Source: Geothermobacter ehrlichii (GTDB lineage: Bacteria > Desulfobacterota > Desulfuromonadia > Desulfuromonadales > Geothermobacteraceae). Taken from it: DNA of 64,000 nucleotides. Positions 18,730 to 27,486 of the stretch are shown here, one piece after another. The notes below the pieces were generated by a model. It saw only the letters and a list, made by a program, of their open reading frames with translations. It was not told the DNA's origin and searched no databases. Position 1 is the first letter of the stretch; every line of letters begins with the position of its first letter. The stretch spans positions 164,768-228,767 of the forward strand of contig NZ_VNIB01000006.1 of the NCBI RefSeq assembly GCF_008124615.1, read 5' to 3'. The position numbers and the translations under genes were made by a program.

Positions 18730-18814
18730 CTTCGAAGAAAAATCGCTGGCGGGGAGATCCCCTGGCAGCCGTCGGCGACGGGGAACAGAGAAAGCCCCTT
18801 CGCAGGTGTCGCAG

Positions 18815-19897
18815 CTACCTCTCCGTGCAGGAGATACAGGGGTCGATGCTGTTGATGATCAGCGGGATGTCGGAGACCTTGTTGCCGATCATCATCACCC
18901 CCAGGGCATCCCAGTTCATATAGGTGGGTACCCGCCACTTGAGCCGTTCGGGGGTGTCCGAACCGTCGGTGCGCAGATAGTAGATCAGCTCCCCGCGCGG
19001 GGCTTCACTCTTGGCCACCGCTTCGCCGGCGGGGATTTCCGGCATGATCCCGATCCAGGTGGGCCCTTGGGGCATATCTTCGAGACATTGCAGGATGATA
19101 CCTACCGCCTCCTGCGCCTCCCTGAGGCGGACCATGGCCCTGGCCAGAACGTCGCCGGACTGCTCGGTCTGGACCTGAAAGTCCAGCCTGTCATAGGCCG
19201 CATAAGGGCTCTTCTTGCGCACATCGTAGGCGATGCCCGAGCCGCGGGCCACCGGGCCCACGAGGCCGTATCTAACCGCCTCTTCCTTCGGCAGGATGCC
19301 AACCCCTTCGGTACGCATGCGCACGAAGGGGTTCTCGGTATAGAGGCGATAGATCTCTTCCAGAGGTTTCTTCATCCTCTCCATCTGGGCCTTGAGATAT
19401 TGGCTCTGTTCGGCCGTCAGATCGTATTTGACCCCGCCGATGCAGTTGGCCCCCAGGTCCATGCGGTTGCCGTAGATGCTTTCCTTGACGTCCTGCATGA
19501 TCTCGCGGGTTTCCATCACGTGCATGAAGAGGGAGTCAAAGCCGATGATGTGGGCCATGATGCTGCAGTTGAAGAGGTTCGAGGAGATGCGCTTGATCTC
19601 GTCGGCGATGACCCTCAGGTATTCGGCCCGTTCGGGAATGCGGATTCCGGCGATGCTCTCCAGCGCCATGCAATAGGTGCACGGGTGATTGTTGGAGCAG
19701 AGGGAGCAGAGCCGTTCGGTCAGGGTGATGTTCTGATAGAAGTTGCGCTTCATCGCCAGAAATTCCATCCCCCGGTGAACATGGCCGGCGGTGATGTCGA
19801 GCCCGACGACGGTCTCGCCCTTGACCTCCACCTTGAAATACATGGGCTCTTCCAGAGCCACATGAAGCGGCCCTACGGGTATGGTGTAGGTGCTCAT
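18815..19897 (-). CDS. cooH: CooH, [NiFe] hydrogenase large subunit of the CO-dependent Ech-type complex
   Basis: CooH carries the nickel-iron site that reduces protons with CO-derived electrons. The ligands are C64 and C67 (RLCSLC) and C354 and C357 (DPCISC). The 360-residue protein ends at DPCISCTER with no C-terminal extension, so it does not need the protease step that most [NiFe] hydrogenases require. It overlaps cooU by 4 bp. A 198-bp gap with a second CooA promoter separates it from hypA. Confidence 0.95.
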   Translation of the reverse strand: MSTYTIPVGPLHVALEEPMYFKVEVKGETVVGLDITAGHVHRGMEFLAMKRNFYQNITLTERLCSLCSNNHPCTYCMALESIAGIRIPERAEYLRVIADEIKRISSNLFNCSIMAHIIGFDSLFMHVMETREIMQDVKESIYGNRMDLGANCIGGVKYDLTAEQSQYLKAQMERMKKPLEEIYRLYTENPFVRMRTEGVGILPKEEAVRYGLVGPVARGSGIAYDVRKKSPYAAYDRLDFQVQTEQSGDVLARAMVRLREAQEAVGIILQCLEDMPQGPTWIGIMPEIPAGEAVAKSEAPRGELIYYLRTDGSDTPERLKWRVPTYMNWDALGVMMIGNKVSDIPLIINSIDPCISCTER

Positions 19898-20430
19898 TTC
19901 TCCTCCTTTCCAGCGGCCGCGGCCATGACTCTCTCCCAGAGGGTCTTGCTGCCGGCGCCGTTGGTCATGGTCGAAAAGGGAATCAGCTTATCCATCACCC
20001 CCTGCTCGATACTCTCGTCGAGGAAGAGCCTTCTGGGATTGGGATGGCCGATGACCTCGATGTCGTACAGCTCCATGAGCTCCCTCTCGTTCCAGTCGGC
20101 GTTGCGGAAGATGGGGGTGATGGAAGGGACCTGGGGTCGCTCCTCCGCCAGCTCGATGGTCACCGTCAGGGTGCTGCCGTCAAGGTCGAAATGGTAGGCG
20201 ATCTCACGAGGAGCGCCCTGCTGCTGGTCCCGTCTCTTGTACGCGGTGACCGTGCTCAGCCTTCCGCCCATTTCGGCAACCACCCGCGCCGCCCCCTCGA
20301 TCTGGGCACTGTCGGGCAGCCGGCACCAGCCGGTGACCACGCCCTTGTAGTCGGTGCGCCAGGAGAGGCTGAACCCTTCGCCGATGGCCGCCGTCAATTT
20401 TTCTGCAACCCGATGCTGTAGAGCACTCAT
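19894..20430 (-). CDS. cooU: CooU, NuoC-like hydrogenase subunit
   Basis: This 178-residue subunit corresponds to the 30-kDa NuoC/EchD family of complex I and Ech hydrogenases. The family signature is NADWNERELMELYDIEVIGH followed by PNPRRLFLDE near residues 108-138. It is a peripheral, cytoplasmic connector between the large subunit and the iron-sulfur proteins. It lies 3 bp after cooX and overlaps cooH, consistent with one transcript. Confidence 0.9.
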   Translation of the reverse strand: MSALQHRVAEKLTAAIGEGFSLSWRTDYKGVVTGWCRLPDSAQIEGAARVVAEMGGRLSTVTAYKRRDQQQGAPREIAYHFDLDGSTLTVTIELAEERPQVPSITPIFRNADWNERELMELYDIEVIGHPNPRRLFLDESIEQGVMDKLIPFSTMTNGAGSKTLWERVMAAAAGKEEK

Positions 20431-20433
20431 CTC

Positions 20434-20937
20434 TTATCTCCCTCCGACACTCTGTTTGAGGCGACAATCAGGGCACAAATCTCTCAGCTTCTCGATGTCC
20501 CTGTTGGTCTCCCGGTAGGCGATCTTCATCAGCTGGGGAGCGACGGGCACCATGGGGTCGCCGCACCGGCTACAGGGGACGTAGCCGACGACCCCCTTTT
20601 CAACATAGCCGTACTTCTCTTCCTGCCGGTGGGCCATGTGCCAGTCCTCCGTCAAGCGGATGGCCTTGGTCTGGCAATAGTGTTCGCACAACCCGCAAAA
20701 GGCACAGCTGTTGTGCCAGAGGACAAACTCGAGGCCGCTCTTGTCCGCCGTCTCTTCTATCCTTATGGCCCCGGCGGCGCAGACGTGTTCACACATCCTG
20801 CAGCCGACGCAGGCCGAGGCGTCGAAACGGATTTTGCCCCGCAGGCCCTCGGGGGTGAAGGTCTCCCCATGGGGGAAGGGGTCGGTGGAGGGCCCCAGAA
20901 TCAGGTTGCGCGCCAGTATCTTTAGAAACGAAAACAT
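20434..20937 (-). CDS. cooX: CooX, iron-sulfur (NuoI/EchF-like) hydrogenase subunit
   Basis: A 167-residue ferredoxin-type subunit with two [4Fe-4S] motifs, CVGCRMCEHVC and CAFCGLCEHYC. A further pair of C-X2-C groups (CSRC and CPDC) in the C-terminal third may bind zinc or another cluster. It probably takes electrons from CooF and passes them to CooL. The N-terminus (MFSFLKILARNLILGP) matches NuoI-type subunits. Position between cooL and cooU is that of known coo clusters. Confidence 0.92.
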   Translation of the reverse strand: MFSFLKILARNLILGPSTDPFPHGETFTPEGLRGKIRFDASACVGCRMCEHVCAAGAIRIEETADKSGLEFVLWHNSCAFCGLCEHYCQTKAIRLTEDWHMAHRQEEKYGYVEKGVVGYVPCSRCGDPMVPVAPQLMKIAYRETNRDIEKLRDLCPDCRLKQSVGGR

Positions 20938-20949
20938 GCTCGACCTCCC

Positions 20950-21381
20950 CTACAGCCTGGTTGCCCAGATCTCGATTGCCTCGGCGATGCCCTCAATGAT
21001 GGCCTGGGGCCGCGGAGGACAGCCGGGGACATTGACGTCGACGGGCAGATACCGGTCGATGGGCCCTTCGATGGCGTAGCTGTCGCGGAAGACGCCACCG
21101 GAAATGGGACAGATGCCGACGGCCACGGTCACCTTGGGATCCGGGATTTCCGCGTAGAGGCGCAGGACCTTCTCCTTGACCCGGGCGGTCAGCGGCCCGG
21201 TCACCAGAACGATGTCGGCATGTTTGGGACTACCGCAATATTTGCAACCGAGTCGCTCGACATCGAAGCGGGGGATGCAGGCGGTCGTTGCCAGCTCGAC
21301 GTCGCAGCCGTTGCAGGAGCCGGCGTTGATGCGATAGAGCCAGGGCGATCTCTTGGCGATGCGTTTCAACATGTTCTTCAT
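20950..21381 (-). CDS. cooL: CooL, [NiFe] hydrogenase small subunit (NuoB-like)
   Basis: A 143-residue small subunit holding the cluster nearest the nickel site. Cysteines are in AGSCNGCDVE, the CPISGG region and VPGCPPRP, as in NuoB and EchC. It is short, with no signal peptide, which fits a cytoplasmic-facing Ech-type enzyme and not a periplasmic uptake hydrogenase. It is 12 bp after cooX in map order and 10 bp from cooK. Confidence 0.94.
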   Translation of the reverse strand: MKNMLKRIAKRSPWLYRINAGSCNGCDVELATTACIPRFDVERLGCKYCGSPKHADIVLVTGPLTARVKEKVLRLYAEIPDPKVTVAVGICPISGGVFRDSYAIEGPIDRYLPVDVNVPGCPPRPQAIIEGIAEAIEIWATRL

Positions 21382-21391
21382 CTAATTCCCC

Positions 21392-22357
21392 TCAGATTCC
21401 GATTAGCACCATGATCAGACTCGCCGCCCCCAGGGCTTCGGGCCACTTGAAGTAAAAGCTGAAGGCCTGGTCGATCCTCAACCTGCCAGTAGCGGTCCGC
21501 ACCAGGGTGACGGCGAGAAGCATCAGGAGCAGACATTTAAAGGCGAACCAGAGGAGGTTGATGAGAGCACCTCCCCCTACCCCTGCCGGGAAGAAGAGGG
21601 TAACCCCCAGCCCCAGGATCACGACCATCTTCAGGGCCGACATGAGATTGAACATGGCCAGGGCCGGCCCCGAGTATTCGAGCAGAGGTCCCTCGAGAAT
21701 TTCCGACTCGGCCTCCGGGATATCGAAGGGCGCAACCCCCAGATTCGCCGGGATGAAGAGCAGGTAGGCGAGGAAGGCCGGCAGCATGGTGTAGTCGAAA
21801 AGGAGCGGCCCGTTTGCCTGCTGAAAGCGGACGATCTCGGTGAGGGAAAAGGTGACCGTTTTCCCGGTTGCCGCCCCCACCTTGAGGGCAACGCTCAACA
21901 GCACCAGCAGCAGCGGCCCCTCGTAGGCGAGCATGATCGACATCTCGCGGGAAAAGCCGATGGAGCCGAAGGGATTACTGGAGGCGGAGCCGCCGATCAT
22001 CAGCGCGAGGGCCGGCAGCACCAGCAGGTAGAGCAGCACCAGAAGGTCGCCGAAGGCATCACCGTTCTCGTAAACCCCGCTGATGGGGATCAGCATGACT
22101 GCAAGCGCAACGCCGGTGAACCCCAGCAGCGGAGCCCACTGGAAGGCCTGACGCTGGGCGGTTTCTGGAACGAGCGAGTCCTTGCGCAACAGCTTGACCA
22201 GGTCGATGAACGGCTGGTGAAGCGGGGGACCGACCCGACGCTGCAAGCGGGCCACGACCTTACGGTCGACCCCCTTCAGCAGCAGCCCGAAGGCCAGGGC
22301 GAACAGGCCCCCGGGGAAAACCAGCAGGTGAAAAAACGGGCTCAGCATCTCCATCAT
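21392..22357 (-). CDS. cooK: CooK, NuoH-like membrane subunit
   Basis: A 321-residue integral membrane protein of the NuoH/EchB family that anchors the hydrogenase and couples it to ion translocation. Several hydrophobic segments are evident, and the signature FDIPEAESEILEGPLLEYSG matches the conserved acidic loop of NuoH. The start (ATG ATG GAG) follows GGGAGAGATAACC, 2 bp after the cooM stop. Confidence 0.93.
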   Translation of the reverse strand: MMEMLSPFFHLLVFPGGLFALAFGLLLKGVDRKVVARLQRRVGPPLHQPFIDLVKLLRKDSLVPETAQRQAFQWAPLLGFTGVALAVMLIPISGVYENGDAFGDLLVLLYLLVLPALALMIGGSASSNPFGSIGFSREMSIMLAYEGPLLLVLLSVALKVGAATGKTVTFSLTEIVRFQQANGPLLFDYTMLPAFLAYLLFIPANLGVAPFDIPEAESEILEGPLLEYSGPALAMFNLMSALKMVVILGLGVTLFFPAGVGGGALINLLWFAFKCLLLMLLAVTLVRTATGRLRIDQAFSFYFKWPEALGAASLIMVLIGI

Positions 22358-22359
22358 GG

Positions 22360-25300
22360 TTATCTCTCCCTATCCGAATGGGCCTTCCAGGCGACCAGCC
22401 TGATACACTTGAGGACCAGCGCCTTGGGCGACTCGTAGAGGTTGCTGGCATTGACATGGCTCAGGCCGGGCTCCAGGTCGGTCACGCCGCAGGTATGCGC
22501 CTTGGTGTAGCGGACCCGCCCGTTGCCGAGAGCGTAGAAACCCTTTGCGCAGAGAAGGACCACCACGGCCAGGAGGGTCATCAGACCGGGATTCCACCCA
22601 CCCGGGGCGAGAAGCCGCCCGAAAAGCGAGACGTCGAGGGGGACCAGGCCCAGAGCCGTCTCGATCGAGGCGATCGGGGTCAGCAGCAGACCGGGGAAGA
22701 TTCCGAAGAGGATACACAGGAAGGCCAAAAGGACCATCGGTGTCAGCATCGTCGCCGGGGCCTCGGTTACATGCTCCAGTTCCCGCGACAACTGGCCGAA
22801 AAAGGCGGCATGGAGGAATTTGACAAAGGAGGCCAGGGTCAGAACGCTGGCGGCCATGGCGAGCAAGGCGAGGAAGACATGCCCTCCCTCCATGGCGGCC
22901 TGGTAGATGAGCCATTTGGAGGTAAAGCCGTTGAGCGGCGGCACCCCGGCAATGGAAAAGGCCCCGATCGCAAAGACCGCCAGCGTTATCGGCATCTTCC
23001 GGCCGATGCCGCCCAGCTGGTCCAGGTTCTCGACCCCGGCCTTGACCATAATGGCTCCGGCAACCAGGAATAAGAGGTTCTTAAACAGCATGTGGTTGAC
23101 CAGATGGAGCAGGCCGCCGGCCACCCCCAGGGAGGTGCCCAGGCTGACCCCGAGGATGATATAGCCCATCTGGCTGACGGTATGATAGATAAGCAGCCGC
23201 TTCATGCCGCTCTGCACCAGGGCCAGGGCCGCCGCCATCAAGGTGGTCAGGCCGCCCACACAGGCCGCAACATACATCAATCCGCTCATGCCGCCGGCCA
23301 TGCCGATATTGCCGATAAGAGCGACACCGCCGAAGACATAGAAGAGTTTGGCCATGCCGAAGGGCGCGCTCTTCAAGAGCACCGAAGAGATATAGCCGCT
23401 GACCGGCGTCGGCGCGGTCGGCGGATGCATCTGATAATCGATGCGAAAAGGGAGCATTGCGCCCTTCATCATGAAGCCGAGCAACATCAGGATCAGACCA
23501 AGGGCCAGCAGCCCGGTCGGCAGGGCGCTAAGGCGGCCGGCCAGCTCGGCCATCGCAAAGGTGCCGGCATTGGCGGCGAGGACAAGCAGCCCCAGGAACA
23601 TCAGACTGGCGCCGATATAGTTGAAAAGGAAGTATTTGAACCCTTCCCGGAGCGCCTCCCGGGTCTCCTCATGGATAATCACGAAGTAGAGGGTCCAGCT
23701 GCTCATGATCTCCCAGAAAACAAAGAAGTTGAAGAGATCCTTGCTCACCGCCACCCCCAGCAGGCCGCCGATCATCAACACGAAGAACATGTAGAAGCGG
23801 CCCTGGGCGTGACCGTGGGACATGTACCCCAGGGAATAGAGCAGATTCAAAACGCCGATAAAGGCGATCAGCAGCGCAAAACTCCAGGAAAAGATATCCA
23901 GGGCGTCCGAGGCGGCAAACACGGCGACCATGGTGGCAACCATGGTCGCCACCGCCAGCCAGCCGCTGACCGCTGCCGAACGCTTGCCCACCAGGTAGAC
24001 CAGGAGTCCGCCTAGCATCGGAATGACTACCATCAGGGGCCAGGCAATGGACAGATCGGGAATAGCGGTCAGCGCCATCCCGCCCCTGGCGGCGATCAGG
24101 TCGGCCACCGGTCTTACCAGCCCCAGACTGAATTGGGGGAAGAGGCCGTTGAAGATGCAGAGTCCGGTCAAAGCCAGGATCGGGGCGAGCATGCTTGCCG
24201 GCACTTCTTTGAGGGCAGGCCCCTGGTATTTTTCGAAAAAGAGGATTCGCACCAGGCGCAGGTAGTAGATGCCGCCGAGCACGCTGCCGAACAGAATCAG
24301 GGCGGCCAGGGCAACCTGCCCCGCCTGTACGCTGGCATAGAGCATCAGAAACTTGCTGATGAAACCGTTGAACGGCGGCAGTCCCATGATGGCCAGGACG
24401 CCGATGCTGAAACACGCCGAGGTGACCGGCATGACCCGGCCGACCCCCTTGAAGCTGTCGATATCCTGGCGTTTCAGGCGGAAAATCAGGGCGCCGACCG
24501 CGAGGAAGAGCAGGTTTTTCATGATCGCGTGGTTCAGGACGTGCAGCAGGGAGCCGGCGATGCTGAGGTAGGTGCCGAGGCCCAGCACCGCCACGATCTC
24601 CCCGACCTGGGCCATGGTCGAGTAAGCCAGCATGCGCTTGATATCTGTCTGCCGCAGGGCCATGACCTCCCCGTACAGGAGAGTCAGCGACCCCAGGACG
24701 GAAAGGGCCAGGCCGAAGGTCGAGAAGCTGCCGCAGCTCCCCAGGCGGGCCAGGAGGCCGACGCCGAATACCGCGAAGAGGATCTTGGTAAGGCCGTAGA
24801 CGCCGGCCTTGGTCAATATCCCCGACATGGGGGCGGAAATGGAGGAGGGGGCGACGGGGTGGGCGTCAGGCAGCCAGCTGTGCAGCGGCACCAGGCCGGT
24901 CTTGACCCCCAGACCGACCATGAAGGTGACCAGCACTGCCGCCATCAGGGCCGGCGAGAGGAGGGGGGCCTTATCAGCGATCACCGACAGGTCAAGACTC
25001 CCCAGTTCGGCGTGCAAGGTCAGGATGCCGAAGTGCATCACGTAGGCGCCGGAGGTGCACATGAGGAAGTACTTGTAGCCGGCCCGGAGCGCCTTCTGCG
25101 TCTGCTCATGGATCACCAGGAAATAGGAGGTCCAGGTCATCAGCTCCCAGAAGACGTAGAAGTTGCCGAGCTCAGGGCTGGTCGTCAGGCCGAGCAGGGA
25201 GCCCAGCATCAGCAGGAGGAAGAAAAAGTAGCGGTTGCTGTGTGCCTTCCCCTTCATGTAGGCCGCGGAGTAAAGGACGACCAGCAGGCCGACAGCGGCC

Positions 25301-26181
25301 ATGATCACCGCGAAAAGCCTTGACAGGCTGTCGATCCCGTCCGCCTGCCACGCCAGCGCCAGGGCCAGGGCGGCCAGGGCGATCGCCGCCCCGTTGCGCA
25401 GGCCGTGGGAGAAGCGCCCCAGCAGGTAGACGGCGAATCCGCCTACGTAGGGAACGAGGACCAGCAGCGACCAGGGAGATTCGAATTCGGGCACCCCGGT
25501 GTGCATTACGGACGGGAGCCACAGGGCGGCGGCCTTCTCGCTCCAATGGAGAAAGGGCTCCGGGAAGAGGCTCATGAAAATGGTGAGGCCGGCCAGCGCC
25601 AGCATCAGGACGGAAGCGACCGGGGCGGCGCGCAGTTCGCCGGCGATCCTTTTTTCTCCGTCCGTCTTTTCCAGGCAGACCTGCTGAATGATCCGCAGGT
25701 AATAGACCGCGCCGATGATGCTGGCAATCGTTCCGGCCGCCGCCAGCCACCAATGGCCGCCTTCGATGGCGGAGTAAATCACCAGGAACTTGCTGATGGA
25801 GCCCTTGAAGGGGGAAAGCCCCATCACCGAAAACAGACCGAAGCCGAAAAGGGTCGCCGTCAGGGGCATGCGCGCGCCGCTCCCCTTGAGCTGCTCCAGG
25901 CTGCTTGAGCCCGCCCCCTTGATCAGGCGCCAGGCGGCAACGAAGACCAGCCCGCGCATGACCACCTGATAGCCGAGGTGCAACACGGCACCGGAACCAC
26001 CGACAAAGGTGCCCGTCCCCAGCCCCAAAAGAACAAAGCCGCATTCGGCGATGCTGGAGATAACCAGCACTCGGGCCAGATTCCCGACCTGCCTCAGCGC
26101 CGCCAGCTCCCCCACCAGCAGAATGATTGCACCCGTAAATGCAAACAAGGCTGCCCCATCGACCGCAAAGCCACTACCCAT
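22360..26181 (-). CDS. cooM: CooM, giant NuoL/M-like antiporter subunit
   Basis: This 1273-residue membrane protein is close in length to CooM of Rhodospirillum. Three related antiporter blocks are visible, with AALRQ/ALRQT/ALVQS-type starts near residues 27, 510 and 950, each followed by a conserved lysine/histidine-bearing stretch (such as LHVLNHAIMKNLLF and LHLVNHMLFKNLLF) and a proline-rich P-NGF-SK motif. The first block is shortened. The protein should pump H+ or Na+ using the CO-to-H2 reaction. The start follows AAGGAGACAGGAGT. It heads the operon behind a CooA operator. Confidence 0.92.
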   Translation of the reverse strand: MGSGFAVDGAALFAFTGAIILLVGELAALRQVGNLARVLVISSIAECGFVLLGLGTGTFVGGSGAVLHLGYQVVMRGLVFVAAWRLIKGAGSSSLEQLKGSGARMPLTATLFGFGLFSVMGLSPFKGSISKFLVIYSAIEGGHWWLAAAGTIASIIGAVYYLRIIQQVCLEKTDGEKRIAGELRAAPVASVLMLALAGLTIFMSLFPEPFLHWSEKAAALWLPSVMHTGVPEFESPWSLLVLVPYVGGFAVYLLGRFSHGLRNGAAIALAALALALAWQADGIDSLSRLFAVIMAAVGLLVVLYSAAYMKGKAHSNRYFFFLLLMLGSLLGLTTSPELGNFYVFWELMTWTSYFLVIHEQTQKALRAGYKYFLMCTSGAYVMHFGILTLHAELGSLDLSVIADKAPLLSPALMAAVLVTFMVGLGVKTGLVPLHSWLPDAHPVAPSSISAPMSGILTKAGVYGLTKILFAVFGVGLLARLGSCGSFSTFGLALSVLGSLTLLYGEVMALRQTDIKRMLAYSTMAQVGEIVAVLGLGTYLSIAGSLLHVLNHAIMKNLLFLAVGALIFRLKRQDIDSFKGVGRVMPVTSACFSIGVLAIMGLPPFNGFISKFLMLYASVQAGQVALAALILFGSVLGGIYYLRLVRILFFEKYQGPALKEVPASMLAPILALTGLCIFNGLFPQFSLGLVRPVADLIAARGGMALTAIPDLSIAWPLMVVIPMLGGLLVYLVGKRSAAVSGWLAVATMVATMVAVFAASDALDIFSWSFALLIAFIGVLNLLYSLGYMSHGHAQGRFYMFFVLMIGGLLGVAVSKDLFNFFVFWEIMSSWTLYFVIIHEETREALREGFKYFLFNYIGASLMFLGLLVLAANAGTFAMAELAGRLSALPTGLLALGLILMLLGFMMKGAMLPFRIDYQMHPPTAPTPVSGYISSVLLKSAPFGMAKLFYVFGGVALIGNIGMAGGMSGLMYVAACVGGLTTLMAAALALVQSGMKRLLIYHTVSQMGYIILGVSLGTSLGVAGGLLHLVNHMLFKNLLFLVAGAIMVKAGVENLDQLGGIGRKMPITLAVFAIGAFSIAGVPPLNGFTSKWLIYQAAMEGGHVFLALLAMAASVLTLASFVKFLHAAFFGQLSRELEHVTEAPATMLTPMVLLAFLCILFGIFPGLLLTPIASIETALGLVPLDVSLFGRLLAPGGWNPGLMTLLAVVVLLCAKGFYALGNGRVRYTKAHTCGVTDLEPGLSHVNASNLYESPKALVLKCIRLVAWKAHSDRER

Positions 26182-26227
26182 ACTCCTGTCTCCTTAACCT
26201 AAGAAACGGATATTGATCCCGTAGAAC

Positions 26228-26271
26228 ACTCTAGGGGATGAGGAAGAGCATCTTCTGTCAGCTATCCGACA
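26228..26271 (-). promoter_or_regulatory. CooA operator and class II promoter for cooMKLXUH
   Basis: TGTCAGCTATCCGACA (26256-26271) is a TGTC-N8-GACA site; one more flanking C/G pair extends the dyad. A -10-like TAGAGT on the minus strand (26228-26233) lies 33 bases from the centre. The cooM ATG is at 26181. It is nearly identical to the second site at 18714. Confidence 0.8.
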
Positions 26272-26428
26272 GTTTGAAAAAAAGTTTCAGGGGTGTTGTT
26301 TTCGAGGCGACTTGAGCAGATTCTACAGACCGTTCAGAAGGGATTTTTCCCGGCGGGAACCTCTGGGGGGAAAGGAGCCCAGAGGAGATGTGGCCACGAA
26401 ATGGCGGGAGGTGGTTTTTCCTGCGCTG

Positions 26429-27094
26429 TCAGGTGTCGGCGGCCATCTCTTTCAGCCGCTCCAGGTCCTTGATCAGGAGGGTTCGGCGGTTCAGCTTTTC
26501 CAGAATGCCGGACTTTCGAAGGTCATTGACCAGGAGAGAGATCGTCTGGCGGCTGGAACCAATGACCAGGCCAATATCTTCCGTGGTCAGACCGAGCTGC
26601 AATTCGATGCCATGCGGCGTTGCAACTCCCGTGTCTTCGGCTGCGTTAACCAGAAATTCAGCGAGCCGCAATTGGGCATCTTTGAAAACGAGGCCATTGA
26701 TGATGTTAAAGGAATTCTTCAGCAGATCACCGAGAACCTTGACCATGGTCAGGGAAAAAGCGGGTATTTCAGTGGTCTTTTTCCGAAAACTGGCGGCGTC
26801 CATGACGAGGATAGTGACCTCATCCATGGCCTGGGTGAGGGCCCTGGTATGGGTGCTGTAGATATCGCCAGGACCCAGTATCGACAGGGTGAACTCTTTG
26901 TCCTCATAGGCAAGATAAACCCTGACCCTGCCCGATTTTACGATGAATACCAGGTCCTCTTCGTCAACGGGAGAGCTGACTATGGACTTTCTGGCATAAC
27001 ACCTTTCCTTGAACTCCTTTAAGAATTCGTCATGTTCGGGCGCGGCGAGGGTTTCCAGCAGATTATGTTTGGTCAGCTTCATTTTGGTCGGCAT
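26429..27094 (-). CDS. cooA: CooA, haem-containing CO-sensing transcription activator
   Basis: A CRP/FNR-family protein of 221 residues: an effector domain, a long dimerisation helix (about 112-140) and a C-terminal HTH (TTEDIGLVIGSSRQTISLLVNDL). The start at 27094 gives Met-Pro, and Pro2 is a haem ligand in Rhodospirillum CooA. His82 in GDIYSTHTR aligns with the CO-state haem ligand. The neighbouring position, Cys75 in Rhodospirillum, is Ser80 here. CO binding should switch on the two TGTC-N8-GACA promoters nearby. The gene lies upstream of cooM on the same strand. Confidence 0.88.
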   Translation of the reverse strand: MPTKMKLTKHNLLETLAAPEHDEFLKEFKERCYARKSIVSSPVDEEDLVFIVKSGRVRVYLAYEDKEFTLSILGPGDIYSTHTRALTQAMDEVTILVMDAASFRKKTTEIPAFSLTMVKVLGDLLKNSFNIINGLVFKDAQLRLAEFLVNAAEDTGVATPHGIELQLGLTTEDIGLVIGSSRQTISLLVNDLRKSGILEKLNRRTLLIKDLERLKEMAADT

Positions 27095-27412
27095 AGATCT
27101 TACCCGTTCCGCAAGTATAGCCCCCCGAAGGAGGCATTTGGAAGTATATATGTTCGAGGGAAAAGGGAAAAGACTCTCTGAACATGTTGCTCTGGAGCGC
27201 TGCGAAAAGAGCAGTGTGACTTTTAGAGGACTTTTCCCCACGCCATCCAATCTAACTGTCCGGGACCTGACAAGCAGGCTGCGGATGGGACATAAACACC
27301 TAAAAATTCTTGACAACAACTAGCAAAAAATAGTACACAAGGCCGCACAGATGGCGGAACCGCTACCATCTGATTTCAGTTACTTACGCGTACCTACGCT
27401 TATTGTAGGGAT

Positions 27413-27427
27413 TCCAGTCATCCCGAC
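27413..27427 (+). repeat. 15-bp tRNA-Pro 3'-end repeat (right attachment-site-like end)
   Basis: TCCAGTCATCCCGAC is identical to 14722-14736, where it forms the T-arm/acceptor end of the degenerate tRNA-Pro half. Two bases further left the match continues with one mismatch. A hairpin terminator follows 17 bp later, the layout expected of an old tRNA gene end. The two copies enclose the whole coo cluster, about 12.7 kb apart. Confidence 0.75.
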
Positions 27428-27444
27428 ATTTCCCCACCATGCAG

Positions 27445-27464
27445 AAGCGGCCCCGGCCGCTTTT
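27445..27464 (+). terminator. Hairpin terminator after the tRNA-Pro 3' remnant
   Basis: AAGCGGC (27445-27451), loop CCCG, GCCGCTT (27456-27462) followed by TT GTGTTTT. It sits where a terminator of a tRNA-Pro transcript would be, and just before the plsY ribosome site. Confidence 0.6.
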
Positions 27465-27486
27465 GTGTTTTCCGGAGGAGCCGCAA

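Larger units (their letters stand above)
27095..27486. other. Non-coding right junction of the CO module
   Basis: This 392-bp stretch is AT-rich compared with both sides. It holds the upstream region of cooA, a plus-strand TTGACA (27310-27315) with only poor -10 candidates, the 15-bp tRNA-Pro 3'-end repeat (27413-27427), a terminator-like hairpin (27445-27464) and the plsY ribosome site. I see no supportable gene in it. Confidence 0.65.

Noticed and set aside
24133..25323. Plus-strand frame opposite cooM
   Set aside because: Gln/Glu/Gly-rich translation of the complementary strand of a membrane protein; no ribosome site.
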